DNA from: Chloroflexota bacterium
Lineage (GTDB): Bacteria > Chloroflexota > Dehalococcoidia > E44-bin15
Length of the DNA: 64,000 nt
Assembly: GCA_030604825.1 (NCBI GenBank)
Contig: JAUVVB010000008.1
Location: 1-64,000 of the forward strand
Reading direction: 5' to 3'
Shown: positions 1 to 8,349 of the stretch, piece after piece
Layout: each line of letters starts with the position of its first letter
Numbering within the stretch: the first letter of the stretch is position 1
Notes under the pieces: model-generated
What the model was told of the DNA's origin: nothing
The model's database searches: none
What the model saw: the letters and a program-made list of their open reading frames with translations, nothing else
Translations under genes and position numbers: made by a program

Positions 1-2341
1 CCTCTACCTCCTCATACCGATCCACCATCCCGTGTTCTATCGCTTCCCTTTCGCAGGCGGTAACGCACGATAGGCATTCGCAGCACCCAGGACAGTTAAG
101 GCAGCGGCTCGCCTCCCTCACCACCTCCTCCTCGCTCAGCCCCAATTCCACCTCCTGGAAGTTCCTCGCCCTTTCTTCCGTGGATAAGGTAGGCATCGCT
201 ACCCGTTCTTTCCTGGTGACCCCTGTGGTATCTACCTCAAGCTCGCTTTTCTGGGCTCCCTCCCCTTCCCTTCCTTGTCTCAAATCCTCGCCCCTTATAT
301 AGCGGTGGATGGAGATGGCTGCCTTCCTCCCCGCAGCCAAGGCATCGATCACCGTATTGGGGCCGGTCACCGCATCCCCACCGGCAAACACGCCCTCCAG
401 GTTAGTCTCCAGGGTCAGCGGATCAACTTCGAAGGTATTGCCCCGCTTCAGCTTTATGCCCCAGGCCTCACCCAGGAGCAAGATATCCGGGGATTGACCG
501 ATGGCGGGGATTACCATATCCACATCCAATATGAATTCCGAGCCCGGGATGGGAACTGGCCTCCTCCTTCCGCTCTCATCCCGCTCGCCAAGCATCATCT
601 TGATGCACTCCATCCCTTTCACCCGGCCATCCCCGCCGATGATCCTCACCGGATTTGCCAGATAATGGATGTTTACCCCCTCCCTCTCCGCCCCCTCGAT
701 CTCCTCCTCGCTGGCCGGCATCTCCGCCCGGGAGCGGCGATAAACGATGAATACCTCCTTTGCCCCCAGGCGATGGGCGCATCTGGCGGCATCGATGGCC
801 ACATTTCCTCCTCCCACCACCGCCACCCTTTCACCCACCTTCACTTTCTCTCCCAGATTGACCTTCCTCAGGAAATCGACGCCGTGCTCCACCCCTTCCA
901 GCTCCTCTCCCGGAACCTCCAGCTTGGCGCTCAGATGGGTGCCGATGCCGATGAATACGGCGTTGAAGTCCCTTTTCAAATCGTCGAGGGTTATCTGCTC
1001 GCCGATGGGGGTATTCAGCCTTATCTCCACCCCCATCCTCTCTATGATGCCGATCTCCTTCTCTAAGATATGGCGGGGCAGGCGATACTCGGGGATGCCA
1101 ACCTTCATCATCCCCCCGGCGAAGGGGAGGGCCTCGAAGATGGTCACCCCATAGCCCATCTTCCTCAGCTCATAGGCAGCCATCAGGCCGGCGGGACCGG
1201 CACCGATGATGGCCACCCTTTCCTCCCTCTCTTCAGGGATGGCGAACTCAAATTCCATCTCCTGCTCGTAGTCGGCGACGAACCTCTTCAGCTCCCTGAT
1301 GGCCAGCGGTTTATCCACCTCCCCCCGGTTGCAGGCCTGCTCACAGGGGTGGGTGCAAACCCTGCCGCATATCCCGGGGAAGGGATTCTGTTCCCTGACA
1401 AGTTTCAATGCCTCGGCAAATCTACCCTTTGAGATGAGGGCGACATATCCTTGAGCGTTCACATGAAGGGGGCAGGCGGCGCGGCAGGGGGCGATGCCCC
1501 TTTTCTCGATCACCGCCTTGTTGGGAATGGCTTGAGGGAAGGGCTTGTAGATGGCCTTGCCAAAGCCGACGCCTCGCTCGAACTCGGCATAGATCTCAAC
1601 AGGGCAGACTTTGGTGCACTCCTCGCAGCCAGTGCACTTATCCCAATCCACATAGCTTGCCTTCCTCTTTATGGTGACATGAAAATTCCCCACCTCGCCA
1701 GAGACGCGCTCCACCTCGCTATAACCCAATATCTTTATGTTGGGATGCTGGCCGCACTCAACCATCCATGGGGTCTCAATACACTGGGGGCAATCCAGGG
1801 TGGGGAAGGTCTCCGATAGCTGGATCATGTGCCCCCCGATGCTGGGGGTCTTCTCCACCAGGATGACCTCATACCCACCATCGGCGATGTCCAGGGCAGC
1901 CCGAATCCCGGCCACCCCACCACCAATGACCAGCGCCCTCTTGGTGACCGCTTTGCTGATGATGGTGGCGGGCAGGCTTCGCCTCAGCCGCTCCAGACCC
2001 TCATCGATAACCTCGATCACCCTTTGAGTGAACTCCTGAGCGCCATCCCCCGCCCTGAGGTCAGCGACCTCCATCTGGTGAGAGCCCAGGCCTGCGGAGG
2101 TGACAATCTGGCGGAAGACCTCGCCATGAAGGGCGGGGGAGCAGGTGGTGAGCACTACCCCATCGAGTTTTTCGTCCTTTATGGCGTTCTTTACCTGGGC
2201 CAATCCGGGGTCGGCGCATAGATCTTGGTGGGCGGCGGCATGGATCACGCCCGGTATTTGGCTTACCGTTTTCAGCACCCGCTGGATGTCTATGGGTCCG
2301 ACGAGGCCGCAGTGACACAGAAAAACCCCGATCCGTTCCAT
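1..2341 (-). CDS. hdrA: HdrA-like flavoprotein fused to a GltD-type module (partial, runs off left edge)
   Basis: Open from ATG at 2341 to base 1 without a stop, so at least 780 residues. The order resembles heterodisulfide reductase HdrA and then glutamate synthase small chain. There is an N-terminal CHCG segment (about residue 10), FAD motif IGGGVAGIRAAL (about 135), a [4Fe-4S] motif CTGCEECTKVCP (about 235), a Cys-rich CRAACP domain (about 282), a second FAD motif IIGAGPAGL (about 375), NAD(P)-type motif VVGGGNVAIDAAR (about 502), and a terminal cluster CLNCPGCCECLSC (about 745). HdrA proteins move electrons between flavin, ferredoxin and HdrBC; the GltD part would let NAD(P)H join in. It starts 4 bases after hdrB and closes the carbon operon. 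The family is clear; the electron partners are inferred. Confidence 0.88.
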   Translation of the reverse strand, partial: MERIGVFLCHCGLVGPIDIQRVLKTVSQIPGVIHAAAHQDLCADPGLAQVKNAIKDEKLDGVVLTTCSPALHGEVFRQIVTSAGLGSHQMEVADLRAGDGAQEFTQRVIEVIDEGLERLRRSLPATIISKAVTKRALVIGGGVAGIRAALDIADGGYEVILVEKTPSIGGHMIQLSETFPTLDCPQCIETPWMVECGQHPNIKILGYSEVERVSGEVGNFHVTIKRKASYVDWDKCTGCEECTKVCPVEIYAEFERGVGFGKAIYKPFPQAIPNKAVIEKRGIAPCRAACPLHVNAQGYVALISKGRFAEALKLVREQNPFPGICGRVCTHPCEQACNRGEVDKPLAIRELKRFVADYEQEMEFEFAIPEEREERVAIIGAGPAGLMAAYELRKMGYGVTIFEALPFAGGMMKVGIPEYRLPRHILEKEIGIIERMGVEIRLNTPIGEQITLDDLKRDFNAVFIGIGTHLSAKLEVPGEELEGVEHGVDFLRKVNLGEKVKVGERVAVVGGGNVAIDAARCAHRLGAKEVFIVYRRSRAEMPASEEEIEGAEREGVNIHYLANPVRIIGGDGRVKGMECIKMMLGERDESGRRRPVPIPGSEFILDVDMVIPAIGQSPDILLLGEAWGIKLKRGNTFEVDPLTLETNLEGVFAGGDAVTGPNTVIDALAAGRKAAISIHRYIRGEDLRQGREGEGAQKSELEVDTTGVTRKERVAMPTLSTEERARNFQEVELGLSEEEVVREASRCLNCPGCCECLSCVTACEREAIEHGMVDRYEEVE

Positions 2342-2345
2342 CTTA

Positions 2346-3224
2346 TCACCTTAAGAGTCCCTTACTCTTGAGGAGAGGGCGAGGGTCTATGTAGTTCAGG
2401 TCGAAGCAGCATACCTCAGGCTCCAGCCCCAGGGAGAGGGCGAGAAGCTGGGTGAAATAGAGGATGGGAATCTGGCGAAATTCGCTGTATCCTTGAACCA
2501 GCTCCCCCTGTCTCTGGCTCAGGTTATAATCGCAGAGAGGACAGCTAGCGACCAGGGCCTCTGCTCCCCATCTCAGCGCCGAGCTCAATATATTCCAGGA
2601 ACAATCCAAAACGAAATCGGGGTTGCTCACTATCTGAAAGGAGCCGCAGCATTCGGTGGCAAAGGGGAAATCCACCACCTCGGCCCCCAGGGTCTTAAGC
2701 AGATCTTGAAGCACGGTAGGCCTTTCCACCTGGTCTATGGCCGCCTCCTGGGGCCGCAACAGGGTACAGCCATAGTATGGGGCCAGCTTCAGCCCACCAA
2801 GGGAAAGCTTTACCCTCTCCGATATGGCCTCCCAGCCTATCTCATCCCTTAGCATCTCCAGCAGATGGACGACTTCAACCTCCCCTTGATAATCCTCCTC
2901 TTCATCCAAGAAGCTATTGAGGGCATCTCGTTTCGCCTGGTCATCCTTCATCATTAGGTTGGCCCTTTTCAGGGTGTTATAGCAAAAGGAACAGAGGGTG
3001 ACGACCTTGCTATTCCCCTCCCCCTTGACCCGAATCAGATTTCGCAGCGGGGCTAGCTGGCGCATCAGGTCGTCATCGGCCAGGGAATAGACGGTGCCGC
3101 AGCAGTACCAGCGCGGCAGCTCCACCAGTTCCACGCCCAAGGCGTTCATGGAGGCGATGGCGGAATCCTCTAAATTCTTGGACTTGGTTTTTAAGGTGCA
3201 TCCCGGATAGTAACTTAACTTCAT
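2346..3224 (-). CDS. hdrB: HdrB-like CCG-domain subunit
   Basis: 292 residues with two CCG domains, each with a CC pair followed by CxxC. WYCCGTVYS then CSFCYN forms the first half and ATECCGSF then CPLCDYN the second, with early cysteines in PGCTL and YGCTL. In HdrB such motifs hold unusual iron-sulfur clusters that reduce disulfides or related substrates. It sits 9 bases after hdrC and 4 bases before hdrA, so the three should be made together as a soluble HdrABC-like complex. No methanogen coenzymes are implied; the physiological substrate is unknown. Confidence 0.9.
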   Translation of the reverse strand: MKLSYYPGCTLKTKSKNLEDSAIASMNALGVELVELPRWYCCGTVYSLADDDLMRQLAPLRNLIRVKGEGNSKVVTLCSFCYNTLKRANLMMKDDQAKRDALNSFLDEEEDYQGEVEVVHLLEMLRDEIGWEAISERVKLSLGGLKLAPYYGCTLLRPQEAAIDQVERPTVLQDLLKTLGAEVVDFPFATECCGSFQIVSNPDFVLDCSWNILSSALRWGAEALVASCPLCDYNLSQRQGELVQGYSEFRQIPILYFTQLLALSLGLEPEVCCFDLNYIDPRPLLKSKGLLR

Positions 3225-3233
3225 CCTTTGTCC

Positions 3234-3641
3234 TCAAGCGGTGAACTTCCTGAAACCGCTAACCAAGGCCAGTTGAGGAAGTTCGGCCAACACCTCCTGG
3301 GGAATCCTCGACGGTTCCACATAATTGACGTTCTTCCTCAAGGTGAGGAGCCTCAACGCCTCCATCACCTTGGCCAGGTCCACCCCCCGGGGGCAGCGAA
3401 CGGAGCAGGTGAGGCACGAGGCGCAGAGCCAGATGGTCTTTGAATTGGCGATATCCTCCTCCAGCCCTAGCTGCACCAGGCGGATTATCTGATTGGGCAG
3501 CAGGTCCATGGCGAAGGACAGGGGGCAGCCTGCGGAACACTTGCCGCACTGGTAGCAGGAGGGCAGGGTCTGGCCACTGATCTCCTCAACCTTCCTTACA
3601 AATTCGCTGCTGAGCCGTTGCGGCGAAATCGTTATCCTCAT
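3234..3641 (-). CDS. hdrC: HdrC-like ferredoxin subunit
   Basis: 135 residues from ATG at 3641, which has a purine-rich AGGGGA about 9 bases upstream. An upstream in-frame start at 3686 adds 15 unlikely residues. Two [4Fe-4S] motifs, CYQCGKCSAGCP and CASCLTCSVRCP, give the standard HdrC two-cluster ferredoxin that wires HdrA to HdrB. It follows fumarase alpha after 78 bases, a wider gap than elsewhere in the operon, so a separate promoter or processing point is possible here. Confidence 0.88.
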   Translation of the reverse strand: MRITISPQRLSSEFVRKVEEISGQTLPSCYQCGKCSAGCPLSFAMDLLPNQIIRLVQLGLEEDIANSKTIWLCASCLTCSVRCPRGVDLAKVMEALRLLTLRKNVNYVEPSRIPQEVLAELPQLALVSGFRKFTA

Positions 3642-3719
3642 ACTTATATTGTCCCCTTTTTCGTTCTCCTTTGTCAATGCTGGCATACGGGGGCTTGGAG
3701 GGCGCCGGGTGGCGGGATG

Positions 3720-4565
3720 CTACAGTGCTGCCGTCTTGTGCCGAGCGGCGTAGCATTGCAGGTTCACCGCTACGGGGAGGCTGGCGATGTGGGTGGGAAA
3801 GACCTCGATATTTACTGCCAGGGCGGTGGTCCTTCCGCCGAAGCCCTCAGGGCCAATGCCCAGGCTATTAACCCTCTCCAGGATTTCCCTCTCCAGCTGC
3901 GCTACCTCGGGCTCGGGATTGGGCTCCCCTACCCGCCGCAGCAGGGCCTTCTTCGCCAGGATCATCGCCTTGTCGGCAGTACCGCCAATTCCCACGCCCA
4001 CGATTACCGGGGGGCAGGGATTGCTTCCCGCATCGTCAACCGCCTTGACCACGAAGTCAATGACGCCCTGCCGACCCTCAGCCGGCTTGAGCACGGCGAG
4101 GCGGCTCATGTTCTCGCTGCCCCCGCCCTTGGGCATCACCGTGATCTGGAGCCTATCCCCCTTAACTATCTCGGCGTGAATAACGGCAGGGGTGTTATCT
4201 CTGGTGTTCACCCTGGCCGAAAAGGGCTGGCTCACTATGGACTTGCGCAGATAGCCCTGGCCATAGCCCTGGCGCACCCCCTCCTCCACCGCCCCGTAGA
4301 GGTCGCCGCCAACGATGTGGACATCCTGACCTACCTCCAGAAACACCACCGCGGTGCCGCAGTCCTGGCAGATGGGGATTCTTTCGTCCCCGGCGATCCC
4401 GGCATTCTCCAGGAGCTGATCTAACACCTGCCTTGCCAGGGGGGACTCCTCAGCATCCCTGGCCTTTTTCAGCGCATCGAGGACATCTTCGCCCAGCACG
4501 AAATTCGCCTCCTGACAGAGGCGAGCCACCGTTTCCGTTATTTTCCCGCTATCTATCTCTCTCAT
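3720..4565 (-). CDS. class I fumarate hydratase, alpha subunit
   Basis: 281 residues matching the N-terminal half of oxygen-sensitive class I fumarases/tartrate dehydratases. The likely [4Fe-4S] cysteines are in PICQDCGTAV, SNPCPPV and NLQCYAAR, with the MPKGGGSENMS substrate loop between. It interconverts fumarate and malate, but two-subunit forms also need a beta subunit of about 180-200 residues. No beta gene lies on either side (mdh upstream, hdrC downstream). The start is 1 base after the mdh stop, so translation is probably coupled. Confidence 0.9.
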   Translation of the reverse strand: MREIDSGKITETVARLCQEANFVLGEDVLDALKKARDAEESPLARQVLDQLLENAGIAGDERIPICQDCGTAVVFLEVGQDVHIVGGDLYGAVEEGVRQGYGQGYLRKSIVSQPFSARVNTRDNTPAVIHAEIVKGDRLQITVMPKGGGSENMSRLAVLKPAEGRQGVIDFVVKAVDDAGSNPCPPVIVGVGIGGTADKAMILAKKALLRRVGEPNPEPEVAQLEREILERVNSLGIGPEGFGGRTTALAVNIEVFPTHIASLPVAVNLQCYAARHKTAAL

Positions 4566-4566
4566 A

Positions 4567-5496
4567 TCAGCCCAGTTTCATTACCTGGATCAGCTCCCTC
4601 ACCGCCTCTGCTGACTTCTTGAGCGCGGCATCTTCCTCCGGGGTCAGCCTTATCTCCATGATCTGCTCGATCCCCCGGGCGCCCAGCTTGACCGGTACGC
4701 CAACGAACAAGCCCTCGATGCCATATTCGCCCTCAAGATAGGCGGCGCAGGGCAGGATCCTCTTCTTATCCAGGATTATGGAGTCCACCATCTGAGCCAC
4801 CGCTGCCGCGGGGGCATAATAGGCGCTGCCCGCCTTGAGCAGGCTGACGATCTCGCCACCCCCCTTTATGGTGCGCTCTACGATACGCTCGATGACCTGC
4901 GGGGGCAGGAGCTCGGTTATGGGGATGCCCCCCACCGTGGCCAGCCGGGGGATGGGCACCATGGTGTCGCCATGTCCCCCCAAGACAACGGCATAGACAT
5001 CCTCCACCGAGACATCCAGCTCCATGGCGAGAAAGGTTCTGAACCTGGTGGTATCCAGGATCCCCGACATGCCGATGACCCGATTTCTGGGGAACCGGCT
5101 CACATGAAGCGCCAGTTGAGCCATGGCATCCAGGGGGTTGGTGACCACGATGATGATGCAGTTGGGGGAGTAGCGCACCACGTTCTCGGTGACCCCTTTT
5201 ATGATCTCCATATTGGTTAGGAGCAGGTCATCGCGGCTCATCCCCGGCTTTCGGGGAACCCCCGAGGTGATGACGGCGATATCGGAATCAGCGGTCTCCT
5301 CATAGCTGTTGGTGCCGGTGAGCCGGGCATCGGAGGAAACCACCGGCCCGCTTTGAAGCATGTCCAGCGCCTTCCCCTGAGGCAGCCCCTCGATGATATC
5401 CACCAGCACCACATCGGCATAACCCCGCTCAGCGATTCGCTGTGCGCAGGAGGCGCCCACATTTCCCGCGCCCATAATGGTGACCTTTTTCCTCAT
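4567..5496 (-). CDS. mdh: malate dehydrogenase (LDH-like type)
   Basis: 309 residues. The Rossmann motif [10 protein letters not shown] is near the start, with an acidic residue in VLVDIIEG that favours NAD+. The mobile loop [22 protein letters not shown] and the active-site GGHGDTMVP are all present. The full-length LDH/MDH family protein oxidises malate to oxaloacetate or runs in reverse. AGGAG lies 9 bases before ATG, inside the end of the isocitrate dehydrogenase gene, and the gene ends 1 base before fumarase alpha. Confidence 0.95.
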   Translation of the reverse strand: MRKKVTIMGAGNVGASCAQRIAERGYADVVLVDIIEGLPQGKALDMLQSGPVVSSDARLTGTNSYEETADSDIAVITSGVPRKPGMSRDDLLLTNMEIIKGVTENVVRYSPNCIIIVVTNPLDAMAQLALHVSRFPRNRVIGMSGILDTTRFRTFLAMELDVSVEDVYAVVLGGHGDTMVPIPRLATVGGIPITELLPPQVIERIVERTIKGGGEIVSLLKAGSAYYAPAAAVAQMVDSIILDKKRILPCAAYLEGEYGIEGLFVGVPVKLGARGIEQIMEIRLTPEEDAALKKSAEAVRELIQVMKLG

Positions 5497-5500
5497 CTTG

Positions 5501-6583
5501 CTACTCCTTCATCTTTTGGATCACGGCATCGGCTACCTGGGAGGTGCCCACTGCAGTGGGGTCGTTGCGATCTGCTTTCATATCATAGGTTACCGACCTG
5601 CCCTCGGCGATGACCTGTGCTATGGCCCCTTCCACCCTGTTGGCAGCCTCTTCCTCCCCCAGGTAGCGCAGCATCATCGCCGCTGACAGCATCATTGCCA
5701 TGGGGTTTACCTTGTTCTGTCCCGTATACTTAGGGGCACTGCCATGGGTTGGTTCAAAGACGGCGATGTCCTCCCCGATATTGGCCCCCGGGGCAAGCCC
5801 CAGGCCACCGATGAGGCCGGCGCAAAGCTCGGAAACGATGTCCCCATAAAGATTGGGCAGGACCAGAACATCAAATCGCTGCGGTGAGCGCACCAGCTGC
5901 ATACACAGGCTATCCACGATCACGGTCTCAAATTCGATATCGGGGTAATTCCTGGCCACCTCAGCAGCAGTGGATAGAAAAAGCCCGTCGGTGAACTTCA
6001 TGATGTTCGCCTTGTGAACCGCGGTTACCTTCTTCCTGCCATTTTTGCGAGCATACTCGAAGGCATACCTCACTATCCTTCTGGTGGCGCTCCGGGAGAT
6101 GGATTTGATGCTGATGCTGGAGTCTTCGCTGATCCTTTGCCCATCCGCCTCGGCGATGAAGCGGATAAGCCTCGCTGTCTCCGGCGCCTCCATCTCATAT
6201 TCGATCCCGGCATAGAGGTCCTCGGTGTTCTCCCGGACCACCACCACATCCACATCTTGGTACGAGGAGGGAACCTCGGGGTAGCTCTTACAAGGGCGCA
6301 AGCATACATACAGATCCAGCGTCTTTCTCAGCGCCACATTGACGCTGCGAAAGCCCGAGCCCACCGGCGTGGTGATGGGGCCTTTGAGGGCCACCCTGTT
6401 CTTCCTTATCGAGTCCAGAAGGTACTGGGGAAGGGGGGTGCCGTACATATCCTGAGCCCTATCGCCAGCAAAGGCCAGATCCCAGTGGAACTCGATCCCC
6501 GTTGCTTCCAGAACCTTTACCGTGGCCTCGGTAACCTCAGGGCCAATGCCATCGCCGGGGATAAGGGTGATGTTATAGGCCAA
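5501..6583 (-). CDS. isocitrate dehydrogenase (isocitrate/isopropylmalate family), TTG start
   Basis: 360 residues with [10 protein letters not shown] at the start and [10 protein letters not shown] in the middle. The C-terminal [12 protein letters not shown] resembles the NADP-binding Lys-Tyr segment of bacterial NADP-isocitrate dehydrogenases, so NADP use is plausible but not proven. The start chosen is TTG at 6583 because AAAGGAG sits 6 bases before it and it clears the upstream gene; an ATG at 6640 would overlap the aconitase small subunit by 44 bases and lacks a better site. It makes 2-oxoglutarate next to the aconitase genes. Confidence 0.88.
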   Translation of the reverse strand: MAYNITLIPGDGIGPEVTEATVKVLEATGIEFHWDLAFAGDRAQDMYGTPLPQYLLDSIRKNRVALKGPITTPVGSGFRSVNVALRKTLDLYVCLRPCKSYPEVPSSYQDVDVVVVRENTEDLYAGIEYEMEAPETARLIRFIAEADGQRISEDSSISIKSISRSATRRIVRYAFEYARKNGRKKVTAVHKANIMKFTDGLFLSTAAEVARNYPDIEFETVIVDSLCMQLVRSPQRFDVLVLPNLYGDIVSELCAGLIGGLGLAPGANIGEDIAVFEPTHGSAPKYTGQNKVNPMAMMLSAAMMLRYLGEEEAANRVEGAIAQVIAEGRSVTYDMKADRNDPTAVGTSQVADAVIQKMKE

Positions 6584-6596
6584 GATGCTCTCCTTT

Positions 6597-7094
6597 CTAC
6601 GGGATTTCAAAATCCTTATATTTCTTAATATAAGGGACAAGCCCGCCCTCGTCCAGGATCTTTAGCATCACCTCGGGGAATTTGCCTATGGAAAGCTCTG
6701 CCCCGTTGGTGATGTCCTTGACCTTGCGTCCCTCGAGGTCAACCTCCAGCTCATCTCCATCGTTTATCTTATCGGTATCGCATATCAGCACGGGGAGCCC
6801 CACATTTATGGCATTTCTAAAGAATATCCGCGCTGCCGACCTTGCCAGGATGGCGGCCACCCCTGCCATCTTGATGATGACGGCGGCATGCTCGCGGCTG
6901 GAGCCCAGCCCGAAGTTCTTGCCGGCCACGATGAAATCCCCCGGCCTTACCCCTGAGGTGAAGCCTGGGTGGACATCCTCCAGCAGATGCTTTGCCAGCT
7001 CGGGGAGATTGCTCCTCAGGTGGAACCACCTCCCGGGGGCGATGTCATCGGTGGAGATATTGTCCCCGAACTTAAAGGCTCTTCCTTTGAGCAT
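6597..7094 (-). CDS. aconitase/isopropylmalate isomerase-type small subunit
   Basis: 165 residues. It has the LeuD/swivelling-domain hallmarks FGDNISTDDIAPGR and GLGSSREHA near residues 10 and 60. It pairs with the large subunit upstream, whose TGA overlaps this ATG by one base (TGATG), a strong coupling signal. LeuD-type small subunits serve isopropylmalate isomerase, homoaconitase or two-part aconitases. Lying among isocitrate, malate and fumarate genes with no leuA or leuB, this one is most likely aconitase. Confidence 0.88.
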   Translation of the reverse strand: MLKGRAFKFGDNISTDDIAPGRWFHLRSNLPELAKHLLEDVHPGFTSGVRPGDFIVAGKNFGLGSSREHAAVIIKMAGVAAILARSAARIFFRNAINVGLPVLICDTDKINDGDELEVDLEGRKVKDITNGAELSIGKFPEVMLKILDEGGLVPYIKKYKDFEIP

Positions 7095-8347
7095 CACATC
7101 ATCTCCCTGGGGTCGATGATCTCCCCGGCGATGGCGGTGGCGGCCGCAGTAGCTGGGCTCCCCAAATAGATGAAGCCCTCTGGATTTCCCATCCGCCCCC
7201 TGAAATTGCGGTTGGCGGTGGAAAGGCAGCGCTCCCCATCCCCCAGCACCCCCTGATGGATCCCCACACAGGGCCCACACCCCGGGGGCAAGATCGCTGC
7301 CCCCGCCTCGAGGAGGTCTTTAACATATCCGGCAGCCATGGCTTCCATCAGCACCCCCCTGGAGGCGGGCGCAACCAGTAGCCTCACCGAGGGATGGCGC
7401 CTTTTCCCCTTGAGGATTCGGGCAGCCACTGCCAGGTCCTCCAGGCGACCATTGGTGCAGGTGCCGATGAAGACCTGCTCCACCTTTTCGCCCTTTAGCT
7501 CCTTAGCTAAAACGATGTTATCTACGGCGTGAGGCATAGAGACGGTAGGCTCAAGCCCTTCCAAATCAACCTCGATGGTTTCTTCGTAATTGGCGTCGGG
7601 ATCAGGTCGAAGAAGGCGAAATCTCTCCCCCCGGCCACGAGACTCAAGGTATGCCCTTGTGGTCTCATCGGCGGGGAAGAGCCCTACCTTTGCCCCCGCC
7701 TCCACCGCCATATTGGCTATGGTGAAACGCTCTGACATGCCCATCCCGGTCACGCCCCGGCCGCAGAACTCCAGCGCCTTATAGGTAGCGCCATCGGCAC
7801 CCAGCTTCCCGATGAGGTGAAGGATCAAATCCTTGGCATAGACCCCCTTTTTGAATTTGCCCCGCAAAACCACCCTGAAGCTCTCGGGAACCCTGAGCCA
7901 CGTCCTGCCCAGGGCGATGGCGATGGCGACATCGGTGGAGCCCATCCCGGTGGCGAAGGCGGCCAAAGCCCCGGCGGTAACGGTGTGGGAGTCGGCCCCA
8001 ACGATCACCTCGCCAGGGCTGGCGTAGGATTCCACCACCAATTGGTGGCACACCCCCTCCCCGATGTCCCAAAGCTGGACGCCGTTCTTCAGGGCGAAGT
8101 GGCGGAGAAGGGCGTGATCCTGGGATAGCTCGCGGTTGGGGCTTGGCGAGGCGTGATCGAGAAAGAAGGCCACCTGTTTTGGGTCTGCCACTCCCTCAAT
8201 GCCGCTCTCTGCAAGCTGTCTCAACGCCAGAGGGCCGGTGCCGTCCTGAACGAAGGCAAGGTCAACCTGGGCAACGACGATATCTCCAGCACGGGCATCG
8301 CTTCCCGATTTTTGGCTCAGGATCTTCTCGCTGAGGGTTTTCCCCAT
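7094..8347 (-). CDS. aconitase-like (LeuC-type) large subunit
   Basis: 417 residues, the usual length of LeuC/homoaconitase large subunits. The [4Fe-4S] ligands are IGTCTNG and the pair in PPGCGPCVG. DHASPSPN and GADSHTVTAG are typical substrate-domain motifs. It would isomerise citrate to isocitrate for the dehydrogenase two genes downstream; isopropylmalate isomerase is the alternative. Start is 2 bases after the biotin carboxyltransferase stop, so the genes belong to one transcript. Confidence 0.9.
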   Translation of the reverse strand: MGKTLSEKILSQKSGSDARAGDIVVAQVDLAFVQDGTGPLALRQLAESGIEGVADPKQVAFFLDHASPSPNRELSQDHALLRHFALKNGVQLWDIGEGVCHQLVVESYASPGEVIVGADSHTVTAGALAAFATGMGSTDVAIAIALGRTWLRVPESFRVVLRGKFKKGVYAKDLILHLIGKLGADGATYKALEFCGRGVTGMGMSERFTIANMAVEAGAKVGLFPADETTRAYLESRGRGERFRLLRPDPDANYEETIEVDLEGLEPTVSMPHAVDNIVLAKELKGEKVEQVFIGTCTNGRLEDLAVAARILKGKRRHPSVRLLVAPASRGVLMEAMAAGYVKDLLEAGAAILPPGCGPCVGIHQGVLGDGERCLSTANRNFRGRMGNPEGFIYLGSPATAAATAIAGEIIDPREMM

Positions 8348-8349
8348 GG

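Noticed and set aside
275-1432. Long plus-strand open frames (263, 135 and 120 residues) over the left edge
   Set aside because: They are antisense to HdrA, whose frame is continuous and full of cofactor motifs; the plus-strand products are Pro/His/Leu-rich with no ribosome sites.
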